From the NCBI RefSeq assembly GCF_029714945.1, contig NZ_CP121634.1, forward strand, positions 1,943,001 to 2,007,000: a stretch of DNA of 64,000 nt, given 5' to 3'. A program made the position numbers and the translations under genes. This DNA is from Bradyrhizobium sp. CIAT3101. GTDB taxonomy: Bacteria > Pseudomonadota > Alphaproteobacteria > Rhizobiales > Xanthobacteraceae. Shown here in pieces: positions 54,892 through 63,334 of this stretch; position 1 is the stretch's first letter; each line of letters opens with the position of its first letter. The notes under the pieces are model-generated. The model was not told the origin of the DNA, made no database searches, and saw only the letters and a program-made list of their open reading frames with translations.

Positions 54892-55826
54892 TTCGCCGCC
54901 GACAAAGCCGACGTGAATGCGCCATCAGCCAGCGCCGGATAGAGCTTGACCGAGAGATCGCGCGCCGCCGCCGCCGTGCGCGGTCCGAAGCCGAGCAGAT
55001 AGAGCCCGTCCATCGTCACAAAACTCTTGTTGGCTGCGACCGGCGTCAGGGCGAAGCCGGGATGAGTGTAGACCGCGTCGGCCTGGAGCGAGTCCTTGCC
55101 GCGCTCGATCGACAGCACCACGTCGGGCTTGGCCGCGACGATCGCCTCGTCGCCGATGATCTTGTAGCCGTCGTAATCGTCGACGGCATTGGCGGCGCCT
55201 GCGAGCTGGATGATCTCGTCGGCCGCCGTCTTGTGGCCCGCGACCATGGCGCGCCCGTTCTGAAGCGACATCACGAACATCACGCGCACCGGCTTGGTCA
55301 CCTTGGCGCGCAGCGCGCGAAGCTGGGCGAGGTCGGCACTGACCGCAGTGCTCAGGCATTCGGCGCGGGTATCGACACCCATGGCATGGCCGACCAGCCT
55401 GATCTTTTCGATCAGGCCGTCCTCGGAGAAGGTCTCGGGCACCAGCACCAGCGGCACCTTTGCGGTATCGAGGAGATCCATGGTCTCGCGCGGGCCCGAG
55501 CCCTGGATCGCGAGGATCAGCGTCGGGTTGAGGCCGAGCACGCCTTCCGCCGAGATCTGGCGCATGTAGCCGACGTTCGGCTTGTCGTGCAGCGCGGCTG
55601 CCGGATAGAGGCTCGTGGTATCGACGCCGACCAGCCGGCTCTCGAGCCCGAGTGCATAGAGGATCTCGGTGATGGCGCCGCCGATCGCGACCGTGCGCGC
55701 GATGTCGTTGACCGCGACGTCACGGTTGCGTGCGTCATGCACGACGATGCCGGCCGCGTTGGCGGCGGGCGCGCGTGTGATCGTACCGGCCAGCAGCAGA
55801 TACAGCAGGGTGCGACAAAATGTCAT
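54879..55826 (-). CDS. hmuT: Periplasmic heme-binding protein
   Basis: 315 residues. A signal sequence covers about 1-25. Class III binding-protein motifs include DIARTVAIGGAITEILYALG near 43-62, LGLNPTLILAIQGSGP and GPRTAAAARDLSVKLYP near the end. In this operon it should bind heme released by the outer-membrane receptor and deliver it to HmuUV. The conserved Tyr/His heme ligands cannot be assigned without an alignment. Confidence 0.9.
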   Translation of the reverse strand: MTFCRTLLYLLLAGTITRAPAANAAGIVVHDARNRDVAVNDIARTVAIGGAITEILYALGLESRLVGVDTTSLYPAAALHDKPNVGYMRQISAEGVLGLNPTLILAIQGSGPRETMDLLDTAKVPLVLVPETFSEDGLIEKIRLVGHAMGVDTRAECLSTAVSADLAQLRALRAKVTKPVRVMFVMSLQNGRAMVAGHKTAADEIIQLAGAANAVDDYDGYKIIGDEAIVAAKPDVVLSIERGKDSLQADAVYTHPGFALTPVAANKSFVTMDGLYLLGFGPRTAAAARDLSVKLYPALADGAFTSALSAANCRQ

Positions 55827-55832
55827 TGCGGT

Positions 55833-56039
55833 CTACTTCGTCAGGATCAGCTTGTTCTGCGAGGTCAGGCGGAGGCGATAGTTCTCCCCGCCGTGTGCGA
55901 TCATGATCTCGCGCTCGGTGGCAAACAGCTCGCGGCTGTCGATGCGATTGCCCCGCATCATCAGGGTTCGCGTTGTTGCAGAAGGGTTTTCCACGTGCCC
56001 TCCGGCGTCGTTGATGCTGTCTCCGGATGCGGCTGACAT
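55833..56039 (-). CDS. hmuP: HemP/HmuP small heme-uptake protein
   Basis: 68 residues from the ATG at 56039. TLMMRGNRIDSRELFATEREIMIAHGGENYRLRLTSQNKLILTK is the family core (shown: NRIDSRELFATERE, YRLRLTSQNKLILTK). HmuP in Bradyrhizobium is known as a co-activator of heme-uptake gene expression with Irr. An earlier ATG exists but adds unconserved residues. First gene of the hmuPTUV run, six bases before hmuT. Confidence 0.88.
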   Translation of the reverse strand: MSAASGDSINDAGGHVENPSATTRTLMMRGNRIDSRELFATEREIMIAHGGENYRLRLTSQNKLILTK

Positions 56040-56119
56040 GGGTCTTGCGATGCGCTTTCGAAATTTCAGGTGCTGCTTGTTTGTATAAGCGGCGTGAGGC
56101 GCATTCCAACCGCAGCAAC

Positions 56120-56134
56120 TTACAATCGATATAA
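56120..56134. promoter_or_regulatory. Candidate iron-control element in the hmuP-hmuR divergent promoter
   Basis: TTACAATCGATATAA, an AT-rich imperfect palindrome in an otherwise GC-rich 247-base spacer. In Bradyrhizobium an iron control element for Irr/HmuP is known to lie in this very spacer. The match is by position and general look; I cannot compare it base by base with the published element. Confidence 0.45.
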
Positions 56135-56286
56135 ACTGCAACCCGACGTCATTGACCGTCAGAGTGTTGCCACGTTACCAAACAGGACGATGCGGGCTGG
56201 GGGCCCGCACACAAATAGCCAGCCAGTCGCTCGCCTCGCGCTAGCGCACGCCAGCCAACAAGACACAAGATGATTGGGTTGGGTTT

Positions 56287-58650
56287 ATGGCTGACGGGGC
56301 TAGGTATTCGCGCGCCCTGATTTTGGGCGCGTCGGTGGTTTCAATCGCGGCAATGGCGGCGGAGAGCAGTCTTGCGCAGACGGCGCAGCCGCAGGCCGAA
56401 CAGGATTCGGCGGCAGGATCGAAGCAGGCCAAGCGCAAGCAGGCCAAGCCGCAAATTGCGCAGCAAGCCAAGCCTGCGCAGCAAGCCAAGCCTGACGTCA
56501 TGAACGCTCGTGCCCAGGCCGGCGGCGCGGCGCCGGTGCAGACGCTCGACACCATCACGGTGGCCGCGACCAAGACCGAGGAGCGCGCGATCGACTCGCT
56601 CGCGCCGGTCTCCTCCGTCTCGCTCGACAAGATCCAGGGTTTGCAGCCGAACCGGCTGTCGGACATCTTCTATAACGTCCCCGGCGTGTCGTTCCAGGAG
56701 CGCGGCGATGATCCCGCGACCGTCATCAATGTCCGCGGCTTGCAGGATTTCGGCCGCGTCGCCGTCGTGGTCGACGGCGCGCGGCAGAATTATCAACGCA
56801 CCGGTCACAACGCCAACGGCTCCTTCTTCCTCGACCCTGAATTGATCGGCGGCGTCGACGTGGTGCGCGGACCGACCGCCAACATCTACGGTTCCGGCGC
56901 GATCGGCGGCCTGGTCTCGTTCCGGACCAAGGATATCAACGACGTGCTGCGTCCCGGCGAGCGCTGGGGGGTCGATCTCTCAGGCTCCTACGGCTCCAAC
57001 AACAGCCGCGGCCTCGGCTCGGTGTTCGGCGGCGTGCGCGCCACGCCCGACGTCGATATCTTCGGCGGCGCGGTCTACCGCACGCAGGGCAATTACAAGG
57101 ACGGCAACGGCACCGAGATCGGCAACACCGGCAACCAGGTCGAGGCCGGGCTGATGAAACTGACGGTGCGCCCCGCGCTCGGCCACGAGGTCAAGTTCGG
57201 CGCCACGTTCCAGGACTATCAATACAGCATCGGCCAGATCAACCGAGGGCCGACGACATCGGCGGCGCTGATCGCGTTGAACCGTGGTTCGTCGGTCTAC
57301 GCCTCCGATGCCAAGAACTACACCGGCACCGTCACGTGGAACTACGCGCTGCCGAGCGACAATCTGTGGGACTGGCACATGTCGGCCTACGCCAACCGCA
57401 CCGAAAACGACCAGACCAAGACCTATGATTACGGCAACCCCACGGCCTATTGTAACGGCGGTCTCGGAAACAACATTTCGGGCTGCGTCGGTACCAGTCG
57501 TGCCTACAAGCTGAATACGTTCGGCTTCGATGCCAACAACACCACGCGCTTCGACGTTGCCGACTGGCGCAACGCGCTGACCTGGGGCGTCGATGCCTTC
57601 CAGGACGATGTCATCACGACCGACGGCCGCGGCAATTCCAACGTCACCACGCCGAGCGGCATCCGCACCGTGTCGGGCGGCTTCCTCCAGTTGAAGCAGA
57701 ACTACGGCACCTGGTTCGAGGCGGTCAGCGCGGTCCGCTACGACCGTTACAATCTGCAGTCGGGCGGTACCAATACGGGCGGTGATCGCTTCTCGCCGAA
57801 GATCACCCTCGGCGTCACGCCGGTCCCGGGCTTCCAGCCCTATGTGAGCTACGCCGAAGGCTACCGCGCCCCGTCGATCACGGAAACGGTCATCTCCGGC
57901 GCCCACGCAACCGGTGGCGGACCGGCCCTGTTTGCCTGTCCGGACGGCACCTCCGGCGTGTTCTGCTTCCTGCCCAATGCGAACCTTCGCCCCGAGGTCG
58001 GCAAGAACAAGGAAGTCGGCTTCAATCTGAAATACGACAACATCTTCCGCGCATCCGACTCGTTCCGCGGCAAGATCAATCTGTTCCAGAACGACGTCAG
58101 CGACTACATCGACCTCGTGCCGTTCGGCTTCGTGGCGTTCCCGGGCTTTGGCTCGTTCGCCAAGTACTATCAGTACCAGAACATCGCCAGCGCCCGGATC
58201 CAGGGTTTTGAGGCGGAGACGATGTACGATGCCGGCGACTGGTTCGTCGGTGTCTCCGGTCACTACATCCAGGGCAAGAACGTCGCGACCAATGTCGGGC
58301 TTGCGACCATCACGCCGCGCAAGGTCGTCACCACGGGCGGTGTTCGCCTGCTTGATCGCACGCTGATCCTGACCGCGCAGTGGGCCTCGTACGGTCCGAA
58401 CAACGATGTGCCCGCCGGCTATCTGCCCGCGACGGGATACGAGCTGGTCAATCTGTACCTGACCTACAACGCGACCAAGGACATCGTGTTCTCGGCCTCG
58501 ATCGACAACCTCTTGAACCAGTACTACCGGCCCTACGCCATTCCCGGCAGCTCGGTCGACGGCACCACGCAGAACGACGTGCTGTGGTCGAGCCCGGGAG
58601 CGGGTCGGGTCTACAAGGCCGGCCTGAAGATCCACTTCGGAGGTGCGTAA
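56287..58650 (+). CDS. hmuR: TonB-dependent heme receptor
   Basis: 787 residues. A signal peptide ends near SSLAQ, then a Lys/Gln/Ala-rich linker (KQAKRKQAKP) and a TonB-box-like TITVAATKTEERA near residue 93. The plug (about 100-215) has VINVRGLQDFGRVAVVVDG and GSGAIGGLVSFRT. The barrel ends with YKAGLKIHF. A FRAP-like YRAPSITE and an NPNL-like NANLRPE near 530-575 agree with heme receptors. It captures heme at the outer membrane using TonB-ExbBD energy. Confidence 0.93.
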   Translation: MADGARYSRALILGASVVSIAAMAAESSLAQTAQPQAEQDSAAGSKQAKRKQAKPQIAQQAKPAQQAKPDVMNARAQAGGAAPVQTLDTITVAATKTEERAIDSLAPVSSVSLDKIQGLQPNRLSDIFYNVPGVSFQERGDDPATVINVRGLQDFGRVAVVVDGARQNYQRTGHNANGSFFLDPELIGGVDVVRGPTANIYGSGAIGGLVSFRTKDINDVLRPGERWGVDLSGSYGSNNSRGLGSVFGGVRATPDVDIFGGAVYRTQGNYKDGNGTEIGNTGNQVEAGLMKLTVRPALGHEVKFGATFQDYQYSIGQINRGPTTSAALIALNRGSSVYASDAKNYTGTVTWNYALPSDNLWDWHMSAYANRTENDQTKTYDYGNPTAYCNGGLGNNISGCVGTSRAYKLNTFGFDANNTTRFDVADWRNALTWGVDAFQDDVITTDGRGNSNVTTPSGIRTVSGGFLQLKQNYGTWFEAVSAVRYDRYNLQSGGTNTGGDRFSPKITLGVTPVPGFQPYVSYAEGYRAPSITETVISGAHATGGGPALFACPDGTSGVFCFLPNANLRPEVGKNKEVGFNLKYDNIFRASDSFRGKINLFQNDVSDYIDLVPFGFVAFPGFGSFAKYYQYQNIASARIQGFEAETMYDAGDWFVGVSGHYIQGKNVATNVGLATITPRKVVTTGGVRLLDRTLILTAQWASYGPNNDVPAGYLPATGYELVNLYLTYNATKDIVFSASIDNLLNQYYRPYAIPGSSVDGTTQNDVLWSSPGAGRVYKAGLKIHFGGA

Positions 58651-58683
58651 GCCGCGCGTCGCAACGTCACCCACGTCCGCCGG

Positions 58684-58707
58684 GCCGCGCTGATGCTCCA
58701 GCGCGGC
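58684..58707 (+). terminator. Hairpin between hmuR and hmuQ
   Basis: GCCGCGCTG - ATGCTC - CAGCGCGGC is a perfect nine-base-pair stem, 33 bases after the hmuR stop. TTCGG follows, without a T-run. It may act as a partial terminator that gives more hmuR than downstream mRNA. Confidence 0.6.
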
Positions 58708-58746
58708 TTCGGCGTGTATTCGTTTCAATGAGAAGGAGAGACACTT

Positions 58747-59079
58747 ATGTTCATCGCCATGAACCGGTTCCAGGTGAAGAAGGGCGCGGAGACCGCGTTC
58801 GAAACCGTCTGGGCCACCCGCGAATCCTATCTCGGCAGCATGCCGGGCTTCGTCGAGTTTCATCTCTTGAAGGGCCCTGAAGCCGAGGACCACACGCTCT
58901 ATTCGTCGCACACGCTTTGGGTCGACAAGGCCGCGTTCGAAGCCTGGACCCGCTCGGACCAGTTTCGCCGCGCCCATGCGCGCGCCGACAATCAGACCGG
59001 CGAGAGCCTCTATCTCGGTCATCCCAAGTTCGAGGGGTTTGAGGTGATCCAGAGCGAGCGCAAGGCTGCGGCGGCCTAA
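58747..59079 (+). CDS. hmuQ: HmuQ-type heme-degrading monooxygenase (IsdG-like)
   Basis: 110 residues from the ATG at 58747 with GAGAAGGAGAG upstream. MFIAMNRFQVKKGAETAFE, then PGFVEFHLLKG, and TLWVDKAAFEAWTRSDQFRRAH fit the ABM/IsdG ferredoxin-like fold, including an Asn near residue 6 and a His near 77, the usual catalytic and heme-ligating positions. HmuQ of Bradyrhizobium japonicum degrades heme and is encoded in the hmu cluster; the paralogue HmuD is not. It should release iron in the cytoplasm. Confidence 0.88.
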   Translation: MFIAMNRFQVKKGAETAFETVWATRESYLGSMPGFVEFHLLKGPEAEDHTLYSSHTLWVDKAAFEAWTRSDQFRRAHARADNQTGESLYLGHPKFEGFEVIQSERKAAAA

Positions 59080-59103
59080 GGCGGCGCAGATGAGGAGCCG
59101 GAC

Positions 59104-59607
59104 ATGCTGAGCACCGATCTCGCCGATCTCAGGGCGTACATGGCCGATAATCCCGGCGCGGTCATCGAGGACGTCGCGCGCGAGCGCAAGGTCACGCCGC
59201 GCGCCGTGATCGAGGCGCTGCCGTTGTCGATGCTGCGCATGGGCGGTGGCGAGCATTTCGCCGCCGCGATGCAGGACATCGCCGCATGGGGCGAGGTCAC
59301 GCTGATCGTCCACACGGATGACGCGATCTTCGAGTTCACCGGCAGCATTCCGGCTGGCGAGATCGGCCGCGGCTATTTCAACCTGATGCAGCCGAAGGGC
59401 CTGCACGGCCATGTCCGCCACGAGCGTTGCGCCGGCATCGCCTTCGTCGAGCGGCCCTTCATGGGCAAGTCGTCCGCCTTCGCCGCCTTCATCAATGCCG
59501 ACGGCGGCATCATGTTCAAGGTGTTCGTCGGTCGTGACGAGACCCGGGCGTTGCGTGCGGACCAGCTGCAACGGTTCCGGCAGCTGGCGGACCGGATCGC
59601 GGTGTAA
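59104..59607 (+). CDS. hutX: HutX/HuvX-family cytosolic heme-handling protein
   Basis: 167 residues. HFAAAMQDIAAWGEVTLIVHTDDAIFEF (core DIAAWGEVTLIVHTDDAIFE) near residues 58-77 and FNLMQPKGLHGHVRHERCAGIAFVERPFMG (core GLHGHVRHERCAGIAFVERP) near 99-118 match HutX/HuvX, which carry heme from the importer to the degrading enzyme. GATGAGGAG precedes the ATG. Lies 24 bases after hmuQ. Confidence 0.9.
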   Translation: MLSTDLADLRAYMADNPGAVIEDVARERKVTPRAVIEALPLSMLRMGGGEHFAAAMQDIAAWGEVTLIVHTDDAIFEFTGSIPAGEIGRGYFNLMQPKGLHGHVRHERCAGIAFVERPFMGKSSAFAAFINADGGIMFKVFVGRDETRALRADQLQRFRQLADRIAV

Positions 59608-59626
59608 CGTCATTCAGGAGATCAGG

Positions 59627-60403
59627 ATGCAGGGCAATCTTCGGCTTCGGCATGTGATCGCAACCATCGCGCTGGCGCTCGCGCCGACACCGGCCTTCGC
59701 GATCGATGAGGCGCTGCTGCCGCGCAATCTGTCGCCGTGGGGCATGTTCGTCGGCGCCGACATCGTCGTGAAGGCGGTGATGATCGGGCTGGCCTGCGCC
59801 TCGCTGGTGACCTGGACGGTGTGGCTCGCCAAGACCATCGAGCTGCGCCGCAAGAGCGCGCTGGCCGTGCAGCGGACGCGTGCGCTCGAAGGCAACATGA
59901 AGCTGGCCGAGGCGGCCGAGCGTGCGGGGGACGCGCACGATGCGGTGGCGCAGCTCATCCAGTCCTGCGCAAAAGAGGCGGAGCTGTCAGGCGGCATCGT
60001 CGACGACGGCCTGCAGGAGCGCGTGGCATTGCGGCTCGAGCGGGTCGAGGCGGCGATGTCGCGACAGATTGCGCGCGGCACCGGCGTGCTCGCGACCATC
60101 GGCGCCACGGCGCCGTTCGTCGGCCTGTTCGGCACCGTCTGGGGCATCATGAATGCCTTCATCGGCATCTCGGAGAGCCACACCACGAGCCTCGCCGTGG
60201 TCGCACCCGGTATCGCGGAGGCGCTGCTCGCCACCGCGCTCGGTCTCGTCGCCGCAATTCCGGCGGTCGTGATCTACAATCACCTGGTCCGCGGCATCGC
60301 CAATCATCGTGCCTTGCTCGCTGACGCATCCGCGCAGCTGATGCTGCTGGTGAGCCGGCAGCGCGATCACAGGGACTTCCGCCTGGCGCGGGCGGCGGAG
60401 TAG
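59627..60403 (+). CDS. exbB: TonB-system energiser ExbB
   Basis: 258 residues from the ATG at 59627 (CAGGAG upstream). An N-terminal hydrophobic signal-like segment precedes three membrane helices. LATIGATAPFVGLFGTVWGIMNAF near residues 155-178 and VAPGIAEALLATALGLVAAIPAVV near 190-213 are the MotA/TolQ/ExbB signatures. It forms the proton channel with ExbD and drives TonB. 3 bases upstream of exbD. Confidence 0.93.
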   Translation: MQGNLRLRHVIATIALALAPTPAFAIDEALLPRNLSPWGMFVGADIVVKAVMIGLACASLVTWTVWLAKTIELRRKSALAVQRTRALEGNMKLAEAAERAGDAHDAVAQLIQSCAKEAELSGGIVDDGLQERVALRLERVEAAMSRQIARGTGVLATIGATAPFVGLFGTVWGIMNAFIGISESHTTSLAVVAPGIAEALLATALGLVAAIPAVVIYNHLVRGIANHRALLADASAQLMLLVSRQRDHRDFRLARAAE

Positions 60404-60406
60404 GCC

Positions 60407-60853
60407 ATGGCCGCGAAGCTCGGCGCACGTATGGGATCCCCGCTCAGGCGCGGCGACCCTGGCGATCTCGACGTCGTCAATGAGATCAATGTCACGCCGT
60501 TCATCGACGTGATGCTGGTGCTGCTGATCATCTTCATGGTGGCAGCCCCACTCGCCACCGTCGACATCGGCGTCGAGCTGCCGGCGACGGCCGCCGAGCC
60601 GGCACCACGGCCGGACAAGCCGGTTTTCGTCACGGTGAAGCCGGATCTCGCGATCGCCGTCGGCGAAGACGTCGTGGCCCGCGACGCGCTTGGCACCTCG
60701 CTCGACGCCGCCACCAAGGGACGCAAGGACGAGCGCATCTATCTGCGCGCCGACAAGGCCGTTTCCTATGGCGACCTGATGGAGGTGATGAACACCTTGC
60801 GCAATGCCGGCTATCTCAAGGTCGCCCTCGTCGGCCTCGACGGACGCAGTTGA
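60407..60853 (+). CDS. exbD: TonB-system protein ExbD
   Basis: 148 residues. NEINVTPFIDVMLVLLIIFMV near residues 26-46 (core VTPFIDVMLVLLIIF) contains the single membrane helix and the proton-carrying Asp. The periplasmic C-terminal domain has YLRADKAVSYGDLMEVMNTL. Partners ExbB and TonB are encoded on either side; its stop shares one base with the tonB ATG (TGATG). Confidence 0.94.
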   Translation: MAAKLGARMGSPLRRGDPGDLDVVNEINVTPFIDVMLVLLIIFMVAAPLATVDIGVELPATAAEPAPRPDKPVFVTVKPDLAIAVGEDVVARDALGTSLDAATKGRKDERIYLRADKAVSYGDLMEVMNTLRNAGYLKVALVGLDGRS

Positions 60854-61686
60854 TGACCACGGCCAACGCCTTTGCGCTGCATCAGCCGCTTGGCGAGCGT
60901 GAAACGACGCGCTGGAGCGTATCGGCCGCTGTCATCGTCACGTTGCATATCGCTGCCGCGCTGCTCACGATGCACTGGCTCAGGTCGCAGCCGGAGCAGG
61001 GCGTCACCCTGCCGGCGATCATGGTCGACATGGCGCCGATGACGTCGGCGCCGCAATCGACGCAAGACGAGGTCGCGCCGGGACCAGTTATGCAGGAGGC
61101 CGACGCCTCGCCACCGGAGCCCGTGCGGCAGCAGGCCGTCGAGGAGACAATCGCGCCGACGCCGCCGCAAGAGAAGCCGGACGTGGTGGCGTCGCCGGAG
61201 CAGAAATTGGAACCGACGCCGGCCAAACCTGAGCCCGCGAAGATCGTGCCGGTCGAAAAGCCTGCACTGGAGAAGCCGAAGGTGGTTCGTCGCGAGGCGA
61301 AAAAGCCCTCGGACGCGACGCCCGCACCGCGGACCAGCGCGCCGCCGCGTGCCGAGCGCGAGGCGCCGATGGCATCGGCCGTCAGCGCGGGCGCCGTGGC
61401 GTCAGCGATCGCGTCCTACAATCAGCGGGTTCGCGCACATCTGATGCGCTTCCATTCCTATCCGTCCGGCGGCAACGGCCAGCGTGGCGTCGCAAGGCTC
61501 AGCTTCAGCATCAGCCGCAGCGGGCAGGTGACATCGAGCCGTCTTGGCGGCTCGTCTGGCGTCGCCGCCTTCGACGCGCAGGCCATGTCGATGGTCCGCC
61601 AGGCCTCGCCGTTTCCGCCGATCCCGGACGAGATCAAGAACGGCTCGATGAGCTTTTCGATTCCGGTGGAGTTTACGGTGAGGTAA
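60853..61686 (+). CDS. tonB: Energy transducer TonB
   Basis: 277 residues from the ATG at 60853. One membrane helix near 22-40 (AAVIVTLHIAAALLTMHWL) is followed by a Pro/Glu/Lys-rich periplasmic linker (about 65-165). The C-terminal domain (about 185-277) has VRAHLMRFHSYPSGGNGQRG and VARLSFSISRSGQVTSSRLGGSSG. It couples ExbBD to the heme receptor. Last gene in the hmuR-to-tonB run, followed by a repeat. Confidence 0.92.
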   Translation: MTTANAFALHQPLGERETTRWSVSAAVIVTLHIAAALLTMHWLRSQPEQGVTLPAIMVDMAPMTSAPQSTQDEVAPGPVMQEADASPPEPVRQQAVEETIAPTPPQEKPDVVASPEQKLEPTPAKPEPAKIVPVEKPALEKPKVVRREAKKPSDATPAPRTSAPPRAEREAPMASAVSAGAVASAIASYNQRVRAHLMRFHSYPSGGNGQRGVARLSFSISRSGQVTSSRLGGSSGVAAFDAQAMSMVRQASPFPPIPDEIKNGSMSFSIPVEFTVR

Positions 61687-61707
61687 CGAGCCGTCGCCAC
61701 AAACCCA

Positions 61708-61846
61708 GCTGTCGTCCCGGACAAGCGCAAGCGCAGATCCGGGACCCATAACCACAGGACCGGGTTTGGCGAAGATTCGCCACCACCATCTCGCGCTACG
61801 ACTCCACCCTGTGGCTATGGGTCCCGGCGTTCGCCGGGACGACAGC
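61708..61846. repeat. 139-bp palindromic repeat, same family as 1705-1850
   Basis: GCTGTCGTCCCGG and CCGGGACGACAGC are exact inverted ends of 13 bases. Inside, CCGGGACCCATAACCACAGG pairs with CCTGTGGCTATGGGTCCCGG with one change. The order GTCGTCC..GG.CCCATAACCACAGG is shared with the 1705-1850 copy. It lies after tonB, between convergent genes. Confidence 0.8.
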
Positions 61847-61869
61847 GGAGTTTGTAGCGCGTGAGAGCC

Positions 61870-63225
61870 TCACTTCGCCTTCAGGAAGTCGGCGACGTCG
61901 AGCAGCATGAACTCGTCGTCGTCGGCCTTGTTGGGATCGCGGCTCGACGAGAACGGCAGGTTGTTGTCGTTGCCGACGATGATGTGGGTGTCGTCGACGC
62001 GATCGACGTTCTCGATGGTGAAGAACGGGAAGGTGTAGACGCCGTCATTGAGCGGCTTGCGCGCCTTCTTGTCGGGATCCTGGATCTTCATGAGGTCGAT
62101 ATAGCCGATCTTGCGCACGGGCTTGCCGACATTGGCGTCGTTGAGCTCGATCTTGTAGACGCGCTTGAACTTGGCGACATCAGGGAAGCAGTTCTCGCCG
62201 CGCGTGCCCGCCGGGCAGGCCTTGTCGGGCGTGCCTTCGCCGTTGTCGCGCTCGATGACGAGGCCGGCGGAGGGATCAATCATGTTGAAGTCGCCGATGG
62301 CGTTGCCGTTCTGCTCGAACACATACTGCCAGTAGCGGCCGGTGAATTTTTCGGCGGCGACGTCGAATTCGAGGATGCGGGAGGCTTCCTTGCCGTCGAC
62401 CCGCTCCCAATCCTTCTTGTCGGCATCCCACAGCGGGCCCTCGAGCAGACCGTAGAGGAATTTGCCGTCCTTCGACGAGGCAAAGCCTTCAAAGCCCTTG
62501 GAGCGGCGGAGATTGACGTTGGTGTAGGTCGCGCCCGGCGCGCCCGGTGTCGCCACCGCCCAATGGTCGGGCGAGCGCACCGGCTTGCCGTCGGCGATGG
62601 TCTCGAACACGGCGAGGATCTTGCCGGTCTTGTCGGCCTTCAGGACGTAGGGGCCGAACTCGTCGCCGATCCAGAAGGTGTCGCCGATGATCTGGAAGCC
62701 CTCGGTGTCGAAATCGGCGCCGGTGAGATAGCGCTTCTCGGTGTCCTCGTGGACGATGCGGAACGGTACCTTCTTGTCGGGGTCGTGCAGGAAGACGGTC
62801 CCTTCGCGCTCGATCTTGCCGCCCGCCCAATCCATCTTGTAGTGGTTCAGGTACAGCATCGAGTCCATCGAATTGGCGCGCGCGCCCATGCCGTTGTCGG
62901 TGATGACCCAGAAGCTGCCGTCGGGCATCTTCTTGATGCCGGAATGGCCCTGCAGCGGCTGCCCCTTGAACGGCAGCGAGACGCCGGTCGAACGTTCGAA
63001 GGATTTGCCCATCACGGTGCCGAGCGCGTCGACGCGCTTGCCGGTGGTGTATTTTCCCGAGGTCTTGAGATCGGCCGGCGCATCGGCCGGGGCATCGATG
63101 AAGGTCGCAGCCGGCATCACCACGTGGCCGGCGAGCTTGGCCGGGAATTCACCCTCGCTCTGTGCGAGCGCGGTGCTCGCGGTAAGAACGATCGTTGCGA
63201 CGGTGCAGAGAAAAGTCGCGCGCAT
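61870..63225 (-). CDS. Secreted esterase-like/phytase-family protein
   Basis: 451 residues. A signal peptide ends near TALAQ at residues 18-22. The mature protein has SGIKKMPDGSFWVITDNGMGA, DTEGFQIIGDTFWIGDEFGPYV (core DTEGFQIIGDTFWIGDEFG) and KGFEGFASSKDGKFLYGLLEG, the beta-propeller pattern of the phytase-like esterase family. These exported proteins are thought to hydrolyse phosphoesters, but a substrate is not established. Single gene, converging with tonB across the repeat. Confidence 0.85.
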   Translation of the reverse strand: MRATFLCTVATIVLTASTALAQSEGEFPAKLAGHVVMPAATFIDAPADAPADLKTSGKYTTGKRVDALGTVMGKSFERSTGVSLPFKGQPLQGHSGIKKMPDGSFWVITDNGMGARANSMDSMLYLNHYKMDWAGGKIEREGTVFLHDPDKKVPFRIVHEDTEKRYLTGADFDTEGFQIIGDTFWIGDEFGPYVLKADKTGKILAVFETIADGKPVRSPDHWAVATPGAPGATYTNVNLRRSKGFEGFASSKDGKFLYGLLEGPLWDADKKDWERVDGKEASRILEFDVAAEKFTGRYWQYVFEQNGNAIGDFNMIDPSAGLVIERDNGEGTPDKACPAGTRGENCFPDVAKFKRVYKIELNDANVGKPVRKIGYIDLMKIQDPDKKARKPLNDGVYTFPFFTIENVDRVDDTHIIVGNDNNLPFSSSRDPNKADDDEFMLLDVADFLKAK

Positions 63226-63334
63226 GTGCGTCTCCTGTTAGCGGACGACGCCTTATGCGGATCGCATATTGCAGTTTTGTGAAGCCGGGCCAAACGCCGC
63301 AGGCGCGGTTTATTCCCTTACCGCACGCGGCATC

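Noticed and set aside
56980..59613. 877-codon minus-strand frame opposite hmuR, hmuQ and hutX
   Set aside because: It crosses three well-supported genes antisense and has shadow-type amino-acid composition.
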